A stretch of 42,370 nt of DNA, taken from assembly GCA_030841035.1 (NCBI GenBank), contig JAVEDI010000120.1, positions 1-42,370 on the forward strand, given 5' to 3'. Positions within the stretch are counted from its first letter, which is position 1. Each line of letters begins with the position of its first letter. Origin of the DNA: Actinomycetota bacterium (GTDB lineage Bacteria; Actinomycetota; Actinomycetes; JACCUZ01). The translations under genes were made by a program, and so were the position numbers. The notes below the pieces were generated by a model, which was not told the origin of the DNA, did not search any database, and saw only the letters and a program-made list of their open reading frames with translations. This document shows positions 15,252 to 23,978 of this stretch, one piece after another.

Positions 15252-16259
15252 ATGGATGTGCTGGAGTACACGCCGACCCGCGAGCAATACGCCTACACCT
15301 TCGGGGGCGCCGCCCCCGCGATGCGGATCCAGCCGGGCACAGCCCTGCGGCTGTGGTCGGACGACGCCTTCGGCGGTGCACTACGCAGCGTCGAGGACCT
15401 GTCCAGCGCGAAGGTCGACCTGCGGTTCGTCAATCCGCAGACCGGCCCGTTCCACGTCGAGGGCGCGCAGCCCGGCGACACGCTGGTGCTGCACCTCGTC
15501 GCGCTGGAGCCGGCCCGCGACTGGGGCGCGTCGGCGACGATCCCGTTCTTCGGCGGCATGACGAGCACCGACCGGACCGTGACGCTGCAGGCGGCGCTGC
15601 CCGACACGACGTGGATCTACGAGCTGGACCGTGACCGCAACACGGTCGCCTTCGCCGCCCGGCACAGCGACCACCGCATCGAGCTGCCGGTCGAGCCGAT
15701 GCTCGGCACCGTGGGCGTCGCGCCGGCCGGCAACGAGGTGCGCTCGTCCCTGGTACCCGACCGCTTCGGCGGCAACATGGACACGCCGCAGATGCGCGCC
15801 GGCGCGACCGTCTTCCTCGGCGTCAACGTCGAGGGAGCGCTGTTCTCCATCGGTGACGGGCACTACCGCCAGGGCGAGGGCGAGGCCTGCGGCACCGCGG
15901 TCGAGGGCGCCATGACCACCACCCTCATCGTCGACCTCATCAAGGGCGGCGCACCTGCGTGGCCGCGGATCGAGGACGACACGCACTGGATGGCCGTCGG
16001 GTCGAGCCGTCCGCTGGAGGACTCCTGGCGGATCGGCAACGGCGAGCTCGTGCACTGGGTCGGCGAGCTGTACGGTCTGCACCCGATGGACGCCTACCAG
16101 CTGGTCTCGCAGATAGCGCAGGTCCCCGTCGCCAACGTCGTGGACGCCAACTACAGCGTCGTGGTCAAGGCGGCGAAGTCACTGCTTCCGGCCGTCGACG
16201 CGTTCGGCGGCATCCACGCCGACCTGCGGGCCCGGGCGCGGTCGATCGGCTCGACCTGA
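15252..16259 (+). CDS. Acetamidase/formamidase family protein
   Basis: A 335-residue FmdA/AmdA-family hydrolase that releases ammonia from formamide or short amides. The family core is clear: GTVGVAPAGNEVRS, FGGNMDTPQMRAGATVFL, and the metal-site strand SIGDGHYRQGEGEACGTAVE (Asp, His and acidic residues). The C-terminal DAYQLVSQIAQVPVANVVD segment is also typical. In a window full of nitrogen-ring catabolism it may use formamide or another small amide released from a ring. It follows the FMN oxidase by nine bases, suggesting co-transcription. ATG with only a weak purine-rich site upstream. Confidence 0.88.
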   Translation: MDVLEYTPTREQYAYTFGGAAPAMRIQPGTALRLWSDDAFGGALRSVEDLSSAKVDLRFVNPQTGPFHVEGAQPGDTLVLHLVALEPARDWGASATIPFFGGMTSTDRTVTLQAALPDTTWIYELDRDRNTVAFAARHSDHRIELPVEPMLGTVGVAPAGNEVRSSLVPDRFGGNMDTPQMRAGATVFLGVNVEGALFSIGDGHYRQGEGEACGTAVEGAMTTTLIVDLIKGGAPAWPRIEDDTHWMAVGSSRPLEDSWRIGNGELVHWVGELYGLHPMDAYQLVSQIAQVPVANVVDANYSVVVKAAKSLLPAVDAFGGIHADLRARARSIGST

Positions 16260-16264
16260 CGGCC

Positions 16265-16300
16265 CCGTACGACGGCGCCGGCGCCGGCACCGACGTACGG
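16265..16300 (+). other. Hairpin between formamidase and SDR genes
   Basis: CCGTACG (16265-16271) pairs with CGTACGG (16294-16300), enclosing a self-complementary GGCGCCGGCGCC tract. It fills the 74-base gap and may weaken read-through or stabilise mRNA. No T-tract follows. Confidence 0.4.
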
Positions 16301-16333
16301 CGCCTTCCCCTCTCCCGAAAGGCACTGGCTCGC

Positions 16334-17092
16334 ATGGACCTCCAGCTCAGCGGAAAGCGTGTCCTCGTCACCGGCGGAACCCGGGGCATCGGCCGGGCCA
16401 TCGTCGCCGCCTTCCTCGACGAGGGGGCGGTCGTGGGCTTCTGCGCGCGCAAGCCCGACGAAGTCGCTGCCACGGAGAAGGCGCTGAGCGCGCGCGGTGC
16501 CGTCACCGGCTCCGTCGTGGACGTCGGTGACGGCGAGGCGCTCGCCGAGTGGGTGCGGCAGTCGGCCGGGGCGTTCGGGGGACTCGACGTCGTCGTGGCC
16601 AACGTCAGCGCGCTGGCGATCCCCGACAGCGAGGAGAACTGGCTGGCCAGTCTCAACGTCGATCTGATGCACACCGTGCGGCTGGTCCGGGCCGCGATGC
16701 CCCACCTCGAACGCAGCGAGGCAGCCTCGATCATCGCCATCTCGAGCGTCTCGGGGCGCGAGTCGGACTTCGCCTCCGGACCCTACGGGGCAGCCAAGAC
16801 GGCCATCGTGGGCTACATCCACGGGGTCGCCATGCAGCTGGCCGAGAAGGGCATCCGCGCGAACACGGTGTCGCCCGGAAACACCTACTTCGAAGGCGGC
16901 GTCTGGGCCAGCATCGAGGCGGGCGACCCCGAGCTGTTCCAGACCGCGGTCGGTCTCAACCCGACCGGCCACATGGGAACGCCCGAGGAGGTCGCGGCCC
17001 CCGTCGTCTTCCTCGCCAGCCCGCGGGCCGGCCGGATCAGTGGCGCCAACCTCGTCGTCGACGGGGCGCTCACCCGCGGCATCCAGCTCTGA
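16334..17092 (+). CDS. Short-chain dehydrogenase/reductase
   Basis: A 252-residue classical SDR. The nucleotide-binding TGGTRGIG motif is at about residues 14-21, the active-site set is Ser in ISSVSG with Tyr-x3-Lys in PYGAAK, and the tail reads ISGANLVVDGALTRGIQL. An Arg/Lys-bearing segment after the second strand (CARKPDE) suggests NADP(H) preference, which is inference. It oxidises or reduces an alcohol/carbonyl pair; the substrate is unknown. The gene lies between formamidase and a VOC-fold protein in one direction. The ATG at 16334 gives MDLQLSGKRVLVTGG, the standard beginning. Confidence 0.92.
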   Translation: MDLQLSGKRVLVTGGTRGIGRAIVAAFLDEGAVVGFCARKPDEVAATEKALSARGAVTGSVVDVGDGEALAEWVRQSAGAFGGLDVVVANVSALAIPDSEENWLASLNVDLMHTVRLVRAAMPHLERSEAASIIAISSVSGRESDFASGPYGAAKTAIVGYIHGVAMQLAEKGIRANTVSPGNTYFEGGVWASIEAGDPELFQTAVGLNPTGHMGTPEEVAAPVVFLASPRAGRISGANLVVDGALTRGIQL

Positions 17093-17109
17093 CCCGGTCT
17101 GCCCCGGCC

Positions 17110-17523
17110 ATGACCGAGTACCCGCAGCTGCTGCACACCGCCATCGACACCACCGATGCCCGGGCACTCGCGGAGTTCTACCGGGAGCTCTTGGGACTGC
17201 ACTACCGCCCGGGTGACGAGCCTCCCGCGGAGGGTGTCGCCGACGATGCGGACTGGCTCGTCCTGCTCGACGCGAGCGGTGCCCGAAAGCTGGCGTTCCA
17301 GCAGGTCGAGCGTCTGGAGCGGACGACCTGGCCCAGCCATGACGTCCCGATGCAGATGCACCTGGACTTCACCGTCTCCGGTCGCGAGGACTTGCAGCGG
17401 CAGAGGGAGCGGGCGGAGTCGCTGGGCGCACAGCTGCTCATGGACCGCACGAGTGACCCGGACGAGCCGCTCTACGTCCTTGCCGACCCGTCAGGCCATC
17501 CGTTCTGCCTCTTCGTCGCCTGA
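17110..17523 (+). CDS. VOC-superfamily (glyoxalase-like) protein
   Basis: A 137-residue protein with paired beta-alpha-beta modules of the vicinal oxygen chelate fold. HTAIDTTDARALAEFYRELLG opens the first module and MHLDFTVSG the second, ending in YVLADPSGHPFCLFVA. Members include glyoxalases, extradiol dioxygenases and resistance proteins. The length and tail fit the small glyoxalase-like group often seen with catabolic genes in actinobacteria. The substrate is unknown. It follows the SDR by 17 bases and faces the PucR gene with a 45-base convergent gap. Confidence 0.85.
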   Translation: MTEYPQLLHTAIDTTDARALAEFYRELLGLHYRPGDEPPAEGVADDADWLVLLDASGARKLAFQQVERLERTTWPSHDVPMQMHLDFTVSGREDLQRQRERAESLGAQLLMDRTSDPDEPLYVLADPSGHPFCLFVA

Positions 17524-17568
17524 GGCCGCCGGACCCAGGCATCCCCCGTTCCGGCCGGTGCCGGGCCC

Positions 17569-19089
17569 TCAGTGCAGGCGGTCGGCCGACGTCGAGAGGT
17601 CGAGGGCGTGCAGCGCCACGAGCAGGCTGGTGCGCGCGCCGGGGTCGTCCAGGTCGGTGGCCAACAGGCTCGTGATGCGGGACAGCCGCTGGTAGAGGCT
17701 CTGCCGCCGGATGTGCAGTCGAGCCGCCGCTCCCGTCTTGCCCGACGTGCTCTCGAGCAGCGCCCGCAGGGTGTCGACGAGCCGGCCGCCTCGGCGCGCG
17801 TCGTAGGCGAGCAACGGGCCCAGGTGCTCCTCCGCAAGGCTCTGCAGCTGCTCGAGGTCATGCCCGTGCAGCAGCGCGCGCTCCAGCCCGACCTGCCGGC
17901 TCTCCACCACCCGGGTTCGGGGCGCACGGGCCCAGACCACGCGCAACGCGACGCTGGCCTCCTGCGCGCTGCGCGGCAGGTCGTCGACCCGCCTCGCGAC
18001 CGGTCCGATCGCGGCGACGGCGTCGATGCGGGCCAGCGGCATGCCGACCTCCAGGGACTGCCGCACGTCGGCGACGACGACCGGTGCAGCGCTCGCGGCC
18101 GCGATCACCGAGACGACGTACGACGTCCCGGCCGCGATCGCGGTCACGGACGAGGTGGGCGCGGCGCTCGAGCACGCCCGCTCGAGGACCGCGGCGACCC
18201 GCCCCGGTGCGGCACCGCGTCCCACGACGGTGACGTACGACGCCGCGTCCGCCGGCAGGGCTGCCTGGCGCAGCGCCGCCCGCGTGGCCGCGGCCCCGGT
18301 ACCGGTTTCGAGCAGCAGGCCGGCCAGATGCCGCCGACCCGACAGCGTGGCGGCCACAGTGTGCTCGTCACGCATGATCGCCAGGGACAGCGCCGTGGCC
18401 GCGCGCTCCAGAGCGGCCTCGCCCAGCGAGCGGTCGAGGCCCGTCAGATCGGTGTGCAGCCAGCCCGCGACCGCGCCGTGCACCAGCACGGGCACCGCAT
18501 CGGGCAGCTCGCTCGCCACCTCGAGGAGGGCCGCGTCGACGGGCTCACCGAGGCCGCCTTCGGGGACGAAGCGAACGGGGGCGCCGAGCACGTGCGACAG
18601 CCGGTCGAGCGCCTCAGGCACCCCGCCACCACCGACGAGCACCGAGGAGAGCTGCTGTGACACCTCGTCGGCGTGCCGCAACCGGTGCACGGCGGTGTCG
18701 ACGATGACGGCGTTGAGCGCCTCGGTCACCTCGACGAACGGCACGACGCGGTCCAGGCCCACCATCGGCAGCCCGACGCGCTCGGCTTCGGCGACCATCT
18801 CGGCGGGTGCGGCCGTGTAGTAGCGGCAGGTCTCGAGCACCAGTGCTGCGACCCCACGCTGGGCCAGGCTGCGCACGAACGAGCGCGCATCGGCCTCGTC
18901 CCGCCCGACCAGGCCGAGCCCGGTGGTCAGGAGCAGGTCGCCGTCGCGCAGCAGGGGCGCGATCTCGTAGATGTCACTCGAGTGCAGCCAGCGCACCTCG
19001 CGGTCGAGACGGTCCGCCCCGGCCAGCACCGTCGGCGCCCCGCGACGTACCACGGCATGGTCGAGCACGTCGTGGAGCAGCACGGGCAT
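17569..19089 (-). CDS. PucR-family transcriptional regulator
   Basis: A 506-residue regulator. The N-terminal PucR/purine-catabolism domain (about 4-125) begins LLHDVLDHAVVRRGAPTV and includes LRDGDLLLTTGLGL; a GGDEF-like middle part follows, and a C-terminal HTH_30 helix-turn-helix (about 445-500) reads AARLHIRRQSLYQRLSRI. Homologues respond to purine or other nitrogen metabolites. It is divergently transcribed from the codBA operon across 117 bases, so it most likely controls cytosine uptake and deamination and perhaps the upstream amide genes. The minus-strand frame is open far upstream to 20862, but the family start and GAGGGACGGAA site place the ATG at 19089. Confidence 0.9.
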   Translation of the reverse strand: MPVLLHDVLDHAVVRRGAPTVLAGADRLDREVRWLHSSDIYEIAPLLRDGDLLLTTGLGLVGRDEADARSFVRSLAQRGVAALVLETCRYYTAAPAEMVAEAERVGLPMVGLDRVVPFVEVTEALNAVIVDTAVHRLRHADEVSQQLSSVLVGGGGVPEALDRLSHVLGAPVRFVPEGGLGEPVDAALLEVASELPDAVPVLVHGAVAGWLHTDLTGLDRSLGEAALERAATALSLAIMRDEHTVAATLSGRRHLAGLLLETGTGAAATRAALRQAALPADAASYVTVVGRGAAPGRVAAVLERACSSAAPTSSVTAIAAGTSYVVSVIAAASAAPVVVADVRQSLEVGMPLARIDAVAAIGPVARRVDDLPRSAQEASVALRVVWARAPRTRVVESRQVGLERALLHGHDLEQLQSLAEEHLGPLLAYDARRGGRLVDTLRALLESTSGKTGAAARLHIRRQSLYQRLSRITSLLATDLDDPGARTSLLVALHALDLSTSADRLH

Positions 19090-19206
19090 TGACGTTCCGT
19101 CCCTCGTCGGACCCCCAGCTGCTGACGATATGCCCATTGTTCGTGGCTCGTGCTCCGGCCACGCTGACGGCGAGCCGCCTCCCACCCGCCGAGTCGTGGA
19201 GCCCCG
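19090..19206. promoter_or_regulatory. Divergent pucR-type / codBA control region
   Basis: A 117-base gap between two divergent genes must hold both promoters and probably the PucR site. It contains two related words, GGGCATTGACG (reaching into the regulator start) and GCCCATTGTTC, but no convincing -35/-10 pair could be chosen by eye. Confidence 0.3.
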
Positions 19207-20640
19207 ATGGCCAGCGAGACCGCCCCGAGCACCGCCCGCGCGCGCGACATCCAGGAGGAGGTGGAGCTGCACCTGCTGCCGATCCCCGACGAGGCCCGCA
19301 CCTCGACGGCCTCCGCCCAGTTCTGGATCTGGGCAGGTGCGAACATCGCGCCGATCAACTGGGTGCTCGGGGCCTTGGGCATCGCCCTGGGCCTCGGCCT
19401 GAGCGACGTCGTCCTCGTGCTGGTGCTCGGCAACATCATCGGCATGGCCGTCTTCGGCTTCTTCGTGCTGATGGGCCAGCGAACCGGTGTGAGCCAGATG
19501 GTGCTGGCCCGCGCCGCCTTCGGCCGTCGCGGCGCCTACCTGCCGGCTGCGATCCAGGGCATCATCGCCATCGGCTGGTGCGCGATCAACACGTGGATCA
19601 TCCTCGATCTCGTCACGGCGTTGTTCGGCAAGCTCGGGTACGACGGCGGCCGCGGCTTCCGCATCGTCGTCGCGCTGTTCATCATGGCCATCCAGGTCTT
19701 CATCGCGGCGATCGGCTTCAAGGCCATCGCCGCCTTCGAGAGATGGACGGTGCCGATCACGCTCGTCGTCGTCCTCGCCATGACCGTCGTCGGCTGGACC
19801 AAGTCGGGTGTGGACTGGTCGTACTCGGGAGACAACCTGACCGGTGGCGCCCGCATCTCCGCGATGAGCACCGTCATGACCGCGATCGGCATCGGGTGGG
19901 GGATCACCTGGTTCGCCTACGCCTCGGACTACTCGCGCTTCGTGCCACGCTCCATGCCGCGCGCCAAGCTCTTCTGGGCCAGCGTCCTCGGTCAGTTCCT
20001 CCCCGTCGTGTGGCTCGGGGTGCTCGGTGCCACGCTCGCCACGGCGAGCAAGACGGTCGACCCCGGCAAGCTCGTGGTCGACTCGTTCGGGGCGCTGGCC
20101 GTGCCGATGATCCTGCTGGTCATCCACGGACCGATCGCCACGAACATCCTGAACATCTACTCGTGCGGGCTGTGCGCGCAGACCCTCGATCTCACCATCG
20201 ACCGGCGCAAGCTCTCCTACGGCGTGGGCGTGTTCGCGACCGCCTTCACGATCTACCTGATCTACCAGCAGGACTTCGCCTCGACGCTCGACGGGTGGCT
20301 GGCCAGCATGGTCACGTGGGTGGCGCCGTGGGCGGCCATCGTGCTCGTGCAGTACTGGGTCTTCGCCAAGGAGCGCATCGACGTGGATGCCCTCTTCGAC
20401 CCGCCGGGCGGCAGCCGCATCACCGACGTCAACTGGGGCGCCATCTTCGCCTTCCTCGCCGGCATCGTCGCGACGTGGGCGTTCTCCTACGGCGTCCCGT
20501 CCTTCCTGCAGGGTCCGGGCGCCAAGGCGCTGGCCAACACGGACCTCTCGTGGCTGGCCGGTTCCCTGGTGGCCGGAGTCCTCTACTACGTCAGTGGCGT
20601 CTCCGGAGCGCGTCGGGCCTACGAGCCGGCGAAGGCCTGA
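19207..20640 (+). CDS. codB: Cytosine permease, NCS1 family
   Basis: A 477-residue membrane symporter with about twelve helices. Family features include PDEARTSTASAQFWIWAGANIAPINW-type N-terminus (residues about 27-52), the RTGVSQMVLARAAFGRRG loop, AYASDYSRFVPRS in helix 6 and the INWGAIFAFLAG region. Its stop overlaps the start of a CodA-like cytosine deaminase by one base, which makes cytosine (or a close pyrimidine) the likely cargo. It is the second NCS1 carrier in the window, and differs clearly from the one at 9207-10787. Transcribed away from PucR, which is its probable regulator. Confidence 0.9.
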   Translation: MASETAPSTARARDIQEEVELHLLPIPDEARTSTASAQFWIWAGANIAPINWVLGALGIALGLGLSDVVLVLVLGNIIGMAVFGFFVLMGQRTGVSQMVLARAAFGRRGAYLPAAIQGIIAIGWCAINTWIILDLVTALFGKLGYDGGRGFRIVVALFIMAIQVFIAAIGFKAIAAFERWTVPITLVVVLAMTVVGWTKSGVDWSYSGDNLTGGARISAMSTVMTAIGIGWGITWFAYASDYSRFVPRSMPRAKLFWASVLGQFLPVVWLGVLGATLATASKTVDPGKLVVDSFGALAVPMILLVIHGPIATNILNIYSCGLCAQTLDLTIDRRKLSYGVGVFATAFTIYLIYQQDFASTLDGWLASMVTWVAPWAAIVLVQYWVFAKERIDVDALFDPPGGSRITDVNWGAIFAFLAGIVATWAFSYGVPSFLQGPGAKALANTDLSWLAGSLVAGVLYYVSGVSGARRAYEPAKA

Positions 20641-21944
20641 TGCCCCTGCTCGTCCGGGCCGGCCGTCTCGCAGGACACGCCGAGCCGGTCGACCTGCGGG
20701 TCGGCGACGACGGGCGCATCGCGAGCATCGTCGCGACGAGCGACGCGCCGTCGGACGACACCGGTGGCGCCGAGGTCCTCGACGCGGCCGGGCGGATGAT
20801 CGCGCCGCCGTACGTCGAACCCCACGTGCACCTCGACTCCGTGCTGACGGCCGGCGAGCCACGGTGGAACGAGAGCGGCACCCTGTGGGAGGGCATCGAG
20901 CGCTGGACGGAGCGCAAGCCGCTGCTGACCCACGACGACGTGGTCGGTCGCGTCATGCAGGTCCTGAGGTGGCAGGTCGCCAACGGTGTGCTGTTCGTAC
21001 GCAGCCACGTCGACGTCACCGATCCCGACCTGACGGCGCTGCGGGCCCTCGTGGAGGTGCGGGAACGGGTCCGCGACGTCATGACCCTGCAGCTGGTCGC
21101 CTTTCCGCAGGAGGGCATCGTCTCCTTCGACGGGGGCGAGAAGCTGCTCGAGGAGGCCGTGCACCTCGGCGTCGACGTCATAGGGGCCATCCCGCACTAC
21201 GAGGACACCCGCGAGGACGGCGTGCGCTCGGTCGAGATCGCCGTCGACCTCGCGTCGCGACACGGGCTGATGGTCGATGCCCACTGCGACGAGATCGACG
21301 ACGAGCAGTCGCGGTTCGTGGAGGTGCTCGCCACGCTCGCCAACCGGTCGGGTCTGCGCGAGCGGGTCACCGCGAGCCACACGACGGCCATGGGGTCCTA
21401 CAACGCGGCCTACTCCTACAAGCTCTCGCGCATCATCGCCCGGTCGGGGATCAACCTGGTCTGCAACCCGATGGTCAACCTCCATCTGCAGGGGAGGTTC
21501 GACGCCTACCCGAAGCGCAGGGGGCTCACCCAGGTCAAGGAGCTGCTGGGGGCCGGCGTCAACGTCGCCTTCGGTCACGACGACGTGATGGATCCCTGGT
21601 TCCCGCTCGGCACGGCCAACCCGTGCCAGGTCGCACTCGTCGGGTCGCTGGCGACGCAGCTGACGTCGCCGGCGGAGGTGCGTGAGTGCTACCGCGCCGT
21701 CACCGACCGGGCGGCCCGCGTGCTCGGCCTGCAGGGCGGGTACGGCATCGAGGTCGGTCGTCCGGCCTCCTTCGTGGTGCTCGACGCGAGAGACCCGTTC
21801 GACGTCGTACGTCGCCAGGTGCGACCCAGTCACGTCGTGGCGAACGGCCACCTCGTGGCGCGCGGACCGGAGCACGCGTCGACGCTGACCTGGCCTGGTG
21901 AGGACGAGATGTCGGTCGACTTCCGACGGGACGCCGACCGTTGA
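20640..21944 (+). CDS. codA: Cytosine deaminase
   Basis: A 434-residue amidohydrolase-superfamily enzyme that converts cytosine to uracil and ammonia. It keeps the CodA hallmarks in order: metal-binding His62 and His64 in EPHVHLDS, SGTLWEGIERWTERK, VAFPQEGI (Gln contacting the base), DAHCDEIDDEQSRF (metal His and catalytic Glu), ASHTTAM, and FGHDDVMDPW with the metal-site Asp. Similarity to E. coli CodA is strong along the whole length. The ATG overlaps the permease stop (TGATG), so the two are translationally coupled. Related family members deaminate isoguanine or creatinine, but the motif set favours cytosine. Confidence 0.92.
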   Translation: MPLLVRAGRLAGHAEPVDLRVGDDGRIASIVATSDAPSDDTGGAEVLDAAGRMIAPPYVEPHVHLDSVLTAGEPRWNESGTLWEGIERWTERKPLLTHDDVVGRVMQVLRWQVANGVLFVRSHVDVTDPDLTALRALVEVRERVRDVMTLQLVAFPQEGIVSFDGGEKLLEEAVHLGVDVIGAIPHYEDTREDGVRSVEIAVDLASRHGLMVDAHCDEIDDEQSRFVEVLATLANRSGLRERVTASHTTAMGSYNAAYSYKLSRIIARSGINLVCNPMVNLHLQGRFDAYPKRRGLTQVKELLGAGVNVAFGHDDVMDPWFPLGTANPCQVALVGSLATQLTSPAEVRECYRAVTDRAARVLGLQGGYGIEVGRPASFVVLDARDPFDVVRRQVRPSHVVANGHLVARGPEHASTLTWPGEDEMSVDFRRDADR

Positions 21945-22873
21945 GCGAGATTCCCCGCGAGCCACATGCGAGTCGCGACGCGACGCGACCGGCCGACCCC
22001 GTCCCCTGGCCCGACGGCGCCCGAGCGGCCGCGGTGCTGGGCTACGACCTGGACGCCGAAGCGGTGGTGCTGGGCATCGACACGTCGCACGCCGAGCGTC
22101 TGTCGGTCATGTCACACCAGGCCTACGGACCCGTCACCGGTGTGCCGCGGATCCTGAAGATGCTCCGCCGCCAAGGTGTGACGGCGACGTTCTTCTGTCC
22201 CGGCTACAGCGCGGAGCGGTACCCCGACCTGCTGCGGCAAGTGGTCGACGCCGGCCACGAGGTCGCCCACCACGGTTACCTGCACGAGGCGGTCCGCGGC
22301 ATGTCGCCCGCCCAGGAGGGGGCCATGCTCGACCGCGGCCTCGAGGCACTGGAGCGGGTCACCGGCAGACGACCCGTCGGGTACCGAGCACCGCTGTGGG
22401 AGACGACGTACGCCACGCCGGGCCTGCTGCTCGACCGTGGCTTCCTCTACGACTCGAGCCTGATGGACTGCGACGTCCCCTACGAGCTCGCGGAGCATCC
22501 GCGTCCGGACGCACGGTCGATCGTGGAGATCCCGGTGCACTGGGCGCTCGACGACTGGGAGCAGTACGCCTACGTCCCCGAGGCGTTCGGTTCCGGACTG
22601 ATCGAGGACCCGGCGAAGGCACTGTCGATGTGGTCGGCGGAGCTCAAGGAGTTCCACGCCGACGGGTCGTGCTTCTCGTTGACCAACCACCCCTTCCTCT
22701 CTGGTCGACCGGGTCGCTTGCGTGCGGTCGAGACCCTTGTGGAGATGATGCGCGAGCTGCCCGGCCTCTGGATCACCACGGCCGAACAGGTCGCCCGCCA
22801 CGTGCGCGGCCTCGGCTTGACCCCCCGGGTCTTCCCACAGCCGGTCGTCGACGAGGTGGACGGCCAGGCATGA
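21941..22873 (+). CDS. NodB-fold polysaccharide deacetylase-family protein, possibly a cyclic imidase
   Basis: A 310-residue metal-dependent hydrolase of carbohydrate esterase family 4 fold. Metal motif elements are Asp36/Asp38 (GYDLDAE), His111 and His115 (HHGYLHE) and GYRAPLWE (148-155). There is no signal peptide, so it acts in the cytoplasm and is not a cell-wall deacetylase of the usual kind. Cytoplasmic members of this fold include PuuE allantoinase and cyclic imide hydrolases. Overlapping the codA stop by four bases at a TTG codon, it is probably part of the pyrimidine/imide operon. TTG is inferred from the overlap; an ATG at residue 57 would cut into the domain. Confidence 0.8.
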   Translation: MSEIPREPHASRDATRPADPVPWPDGARAAAVLGYDLDAEAVVLGIDTSHAERLSVMSHQAYGPVTGVPRILKMLRRQGVTATFFCPGYSAERYPDLLRQVVDAGHEVAHHGYLHEAVRGMSPAQEGAMLDRGLEALERVTGRRPVGYRAPLWETTYATPGLLLDRGFLYDSSLMDCDVPYELAEHPRPDARSIVEIPVHWALDDWEQYAYVPEAFGSGLIEDPAKALSMWSAELKEFHADGSCFSLTNHPFLSGRPGRLRAVETLVEMMRELPGLWITTAEQVARHVRGLGLTPRVFPQPVVDEVDGQA

Positions 22874-22957
22874 CGAGGCGCGAGATCATCGGGGCGGCCG
22901 ACGCGCCGATGAGGTCCGCGACGGGTGCTCGTCACGGGCCCGGGCATCATGGCAGCC

Positions 22958-23212
22958 ATGAAGCTCAAGCTCGACCTGCATGACATCTACAACCGCGGCG
23001 GCGACATCGACCGCGCCCTGCGCGCGATCATCGAAGAGGCGGTGGCCATCAAGGCACCGCTGGTGGAGATCATTCCGGGGAAGGGCTCCGGGGCCCTGAA
23101 GAAGCGTGTGCTGCGCTTCCTTGACCAGAAGGAGATCAAGGCGCTGTACCACCGGGTGGAGAAGGACTCCGACAACTTCGGTCGTATCCTCGTGCACTTC
23201 CGCTGGAAATAG
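22958..23212 (+). CDS. Small Smr-domain protein
   Basis: An 84-residue stand-alone Smr (small MutS-related) domain: LKLDLHDIYNRGGDIDRAL, then VEIIPGKGSGALKKRVLRFL and a basic, aromatic end (VHFRWK). Smr domains bind nucleic acid and some nick it. The LDLH and GKGSG motifs are both present, but the usual HGxG is here PGKGSG. ATG at 22949 is an alternative four-residue-longer start. It is followed 49 bases later by the methyltransferase-like gene on the same strand. Confidence 0.88.
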   Translation: MKLKLDLHDIYNRGGDIDRALRAIIEEAVAIKAPLVEIIPGKGSGALKKRVLRFLDQKEIKALYHRVEKDSDNFGRILVHFRWK

Positions 23213-23261
23213 GGCGAGCGATACTCGGTCGCGTCCAGCGCTCGACCGGAAGGACGAGGCG

Positions 23262-23972
23262 TTGTCTGCACGGTTCGAGGAGCTCGCCTGGAGCGAGACG
23301 CCGATGGGGGTCATCAGTCTGCGCAGACGGCTGGAGCCATCGCTGAAGGTCGACGTGTACGAGGTGAAGCTCGGTGACGAGTTCCTCATGTCGAGTCTCT
23401 TCACCGTGGCCGAGATCGAGCTGGCGCATCGTGGTCTGGCGATGTTGGCCGGACCGGACCTCGACGTCGTCGTGGGCGGGCTGGGCCTCGGCTACACCGC
23501 TCGCGCCGTACTGCAGGACACCCGCGTGCGGTCGCTGACGGTGGTGGAGGCGCTTGGGGAGGTCATCGAGTGGCATGAGCGCGAGCTGCTTCCTGACACC
23601 GCCGGCTTCGCGTCGGACCCACGGGTTCGTCTGGCGCATGGCGACTTCTTCGCCATGACAGAGGGCGCCGGGTTCGACCCGGGCTCGCCGGGGCGACGGT
23701 TCCACGCCATCCTCGTGGACATCGACCACACGCCGCGACATGTGTTGCACCCCAGCCACGCCGCCTTCTACACGACGGCGGGCCTACGCCGGCTGTCGCA
23801 CCATCTGCACCCCGGTGGGGTCTTCGCGCTCTGGTCGGACGATCCTCCGGACGCCGAGTTCATCGACGTTCTGGGCGAGGTATTTGCCGGCACGAGCGCT
23901 CAGGTGATCACCTTCCCCAACCCCTTCACCGGCGAGGAGTCGGCCAACACCGTCTACGTCGCGACCGGCTAG
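23262..23972 (+). CDS. Spermidine synthase-like methyltransferase-fold protein
   Basis: A 236-residue Rossmann-fold protein of the spermine/spermidine synthase type. VVGGLGLGYTARAVL is the glycine-rich nucleotide loop, LTVVEALGEVIEWH the acidic second-strand motif, VRLAHGDFFAM and FHAILVDIDHTP the following strands. A substrate Asp is present in DIDHTP, but the polyamine-site tetramer of true spermidine synthases is not evident, so it may be a different SAM-dependent enzyme. TTG at 23262 is chosen because GGAAGGACGAGG lies just ahead of it. It converges on the GGDEF-EAL gene with only six bases between. Confidence 0.82.
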   Translation: MSARFEELAWSETPMGVISLRRRLEPSLKVDVYEVKLGDEFLMSSLFTVAEIELAHRGLAMLAGPDLDVVVGGLGLGYTARAVLQDTRVRSLTVVEALGEVIEWHERELLPDTAGFASDPRVRLAHGDFFAMTEGAGFDPGSPGRRFHAILVDIDHTPRHVLHPSHAAFYTTAGLRRLSHHLHPGGVFALWSDDPPDAEFIDVLGEVFAGTSAQVITFPNPFTGEESANTVYVATG

Positions 23973-23978
23973 CGGTTA

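Noticed and set aside
19090-20862. Upstream extension of the PucR frame across codB
   Set aside because: The extension has no domain, overlaps a well-supported permease gene, and the family start lies at 19089.
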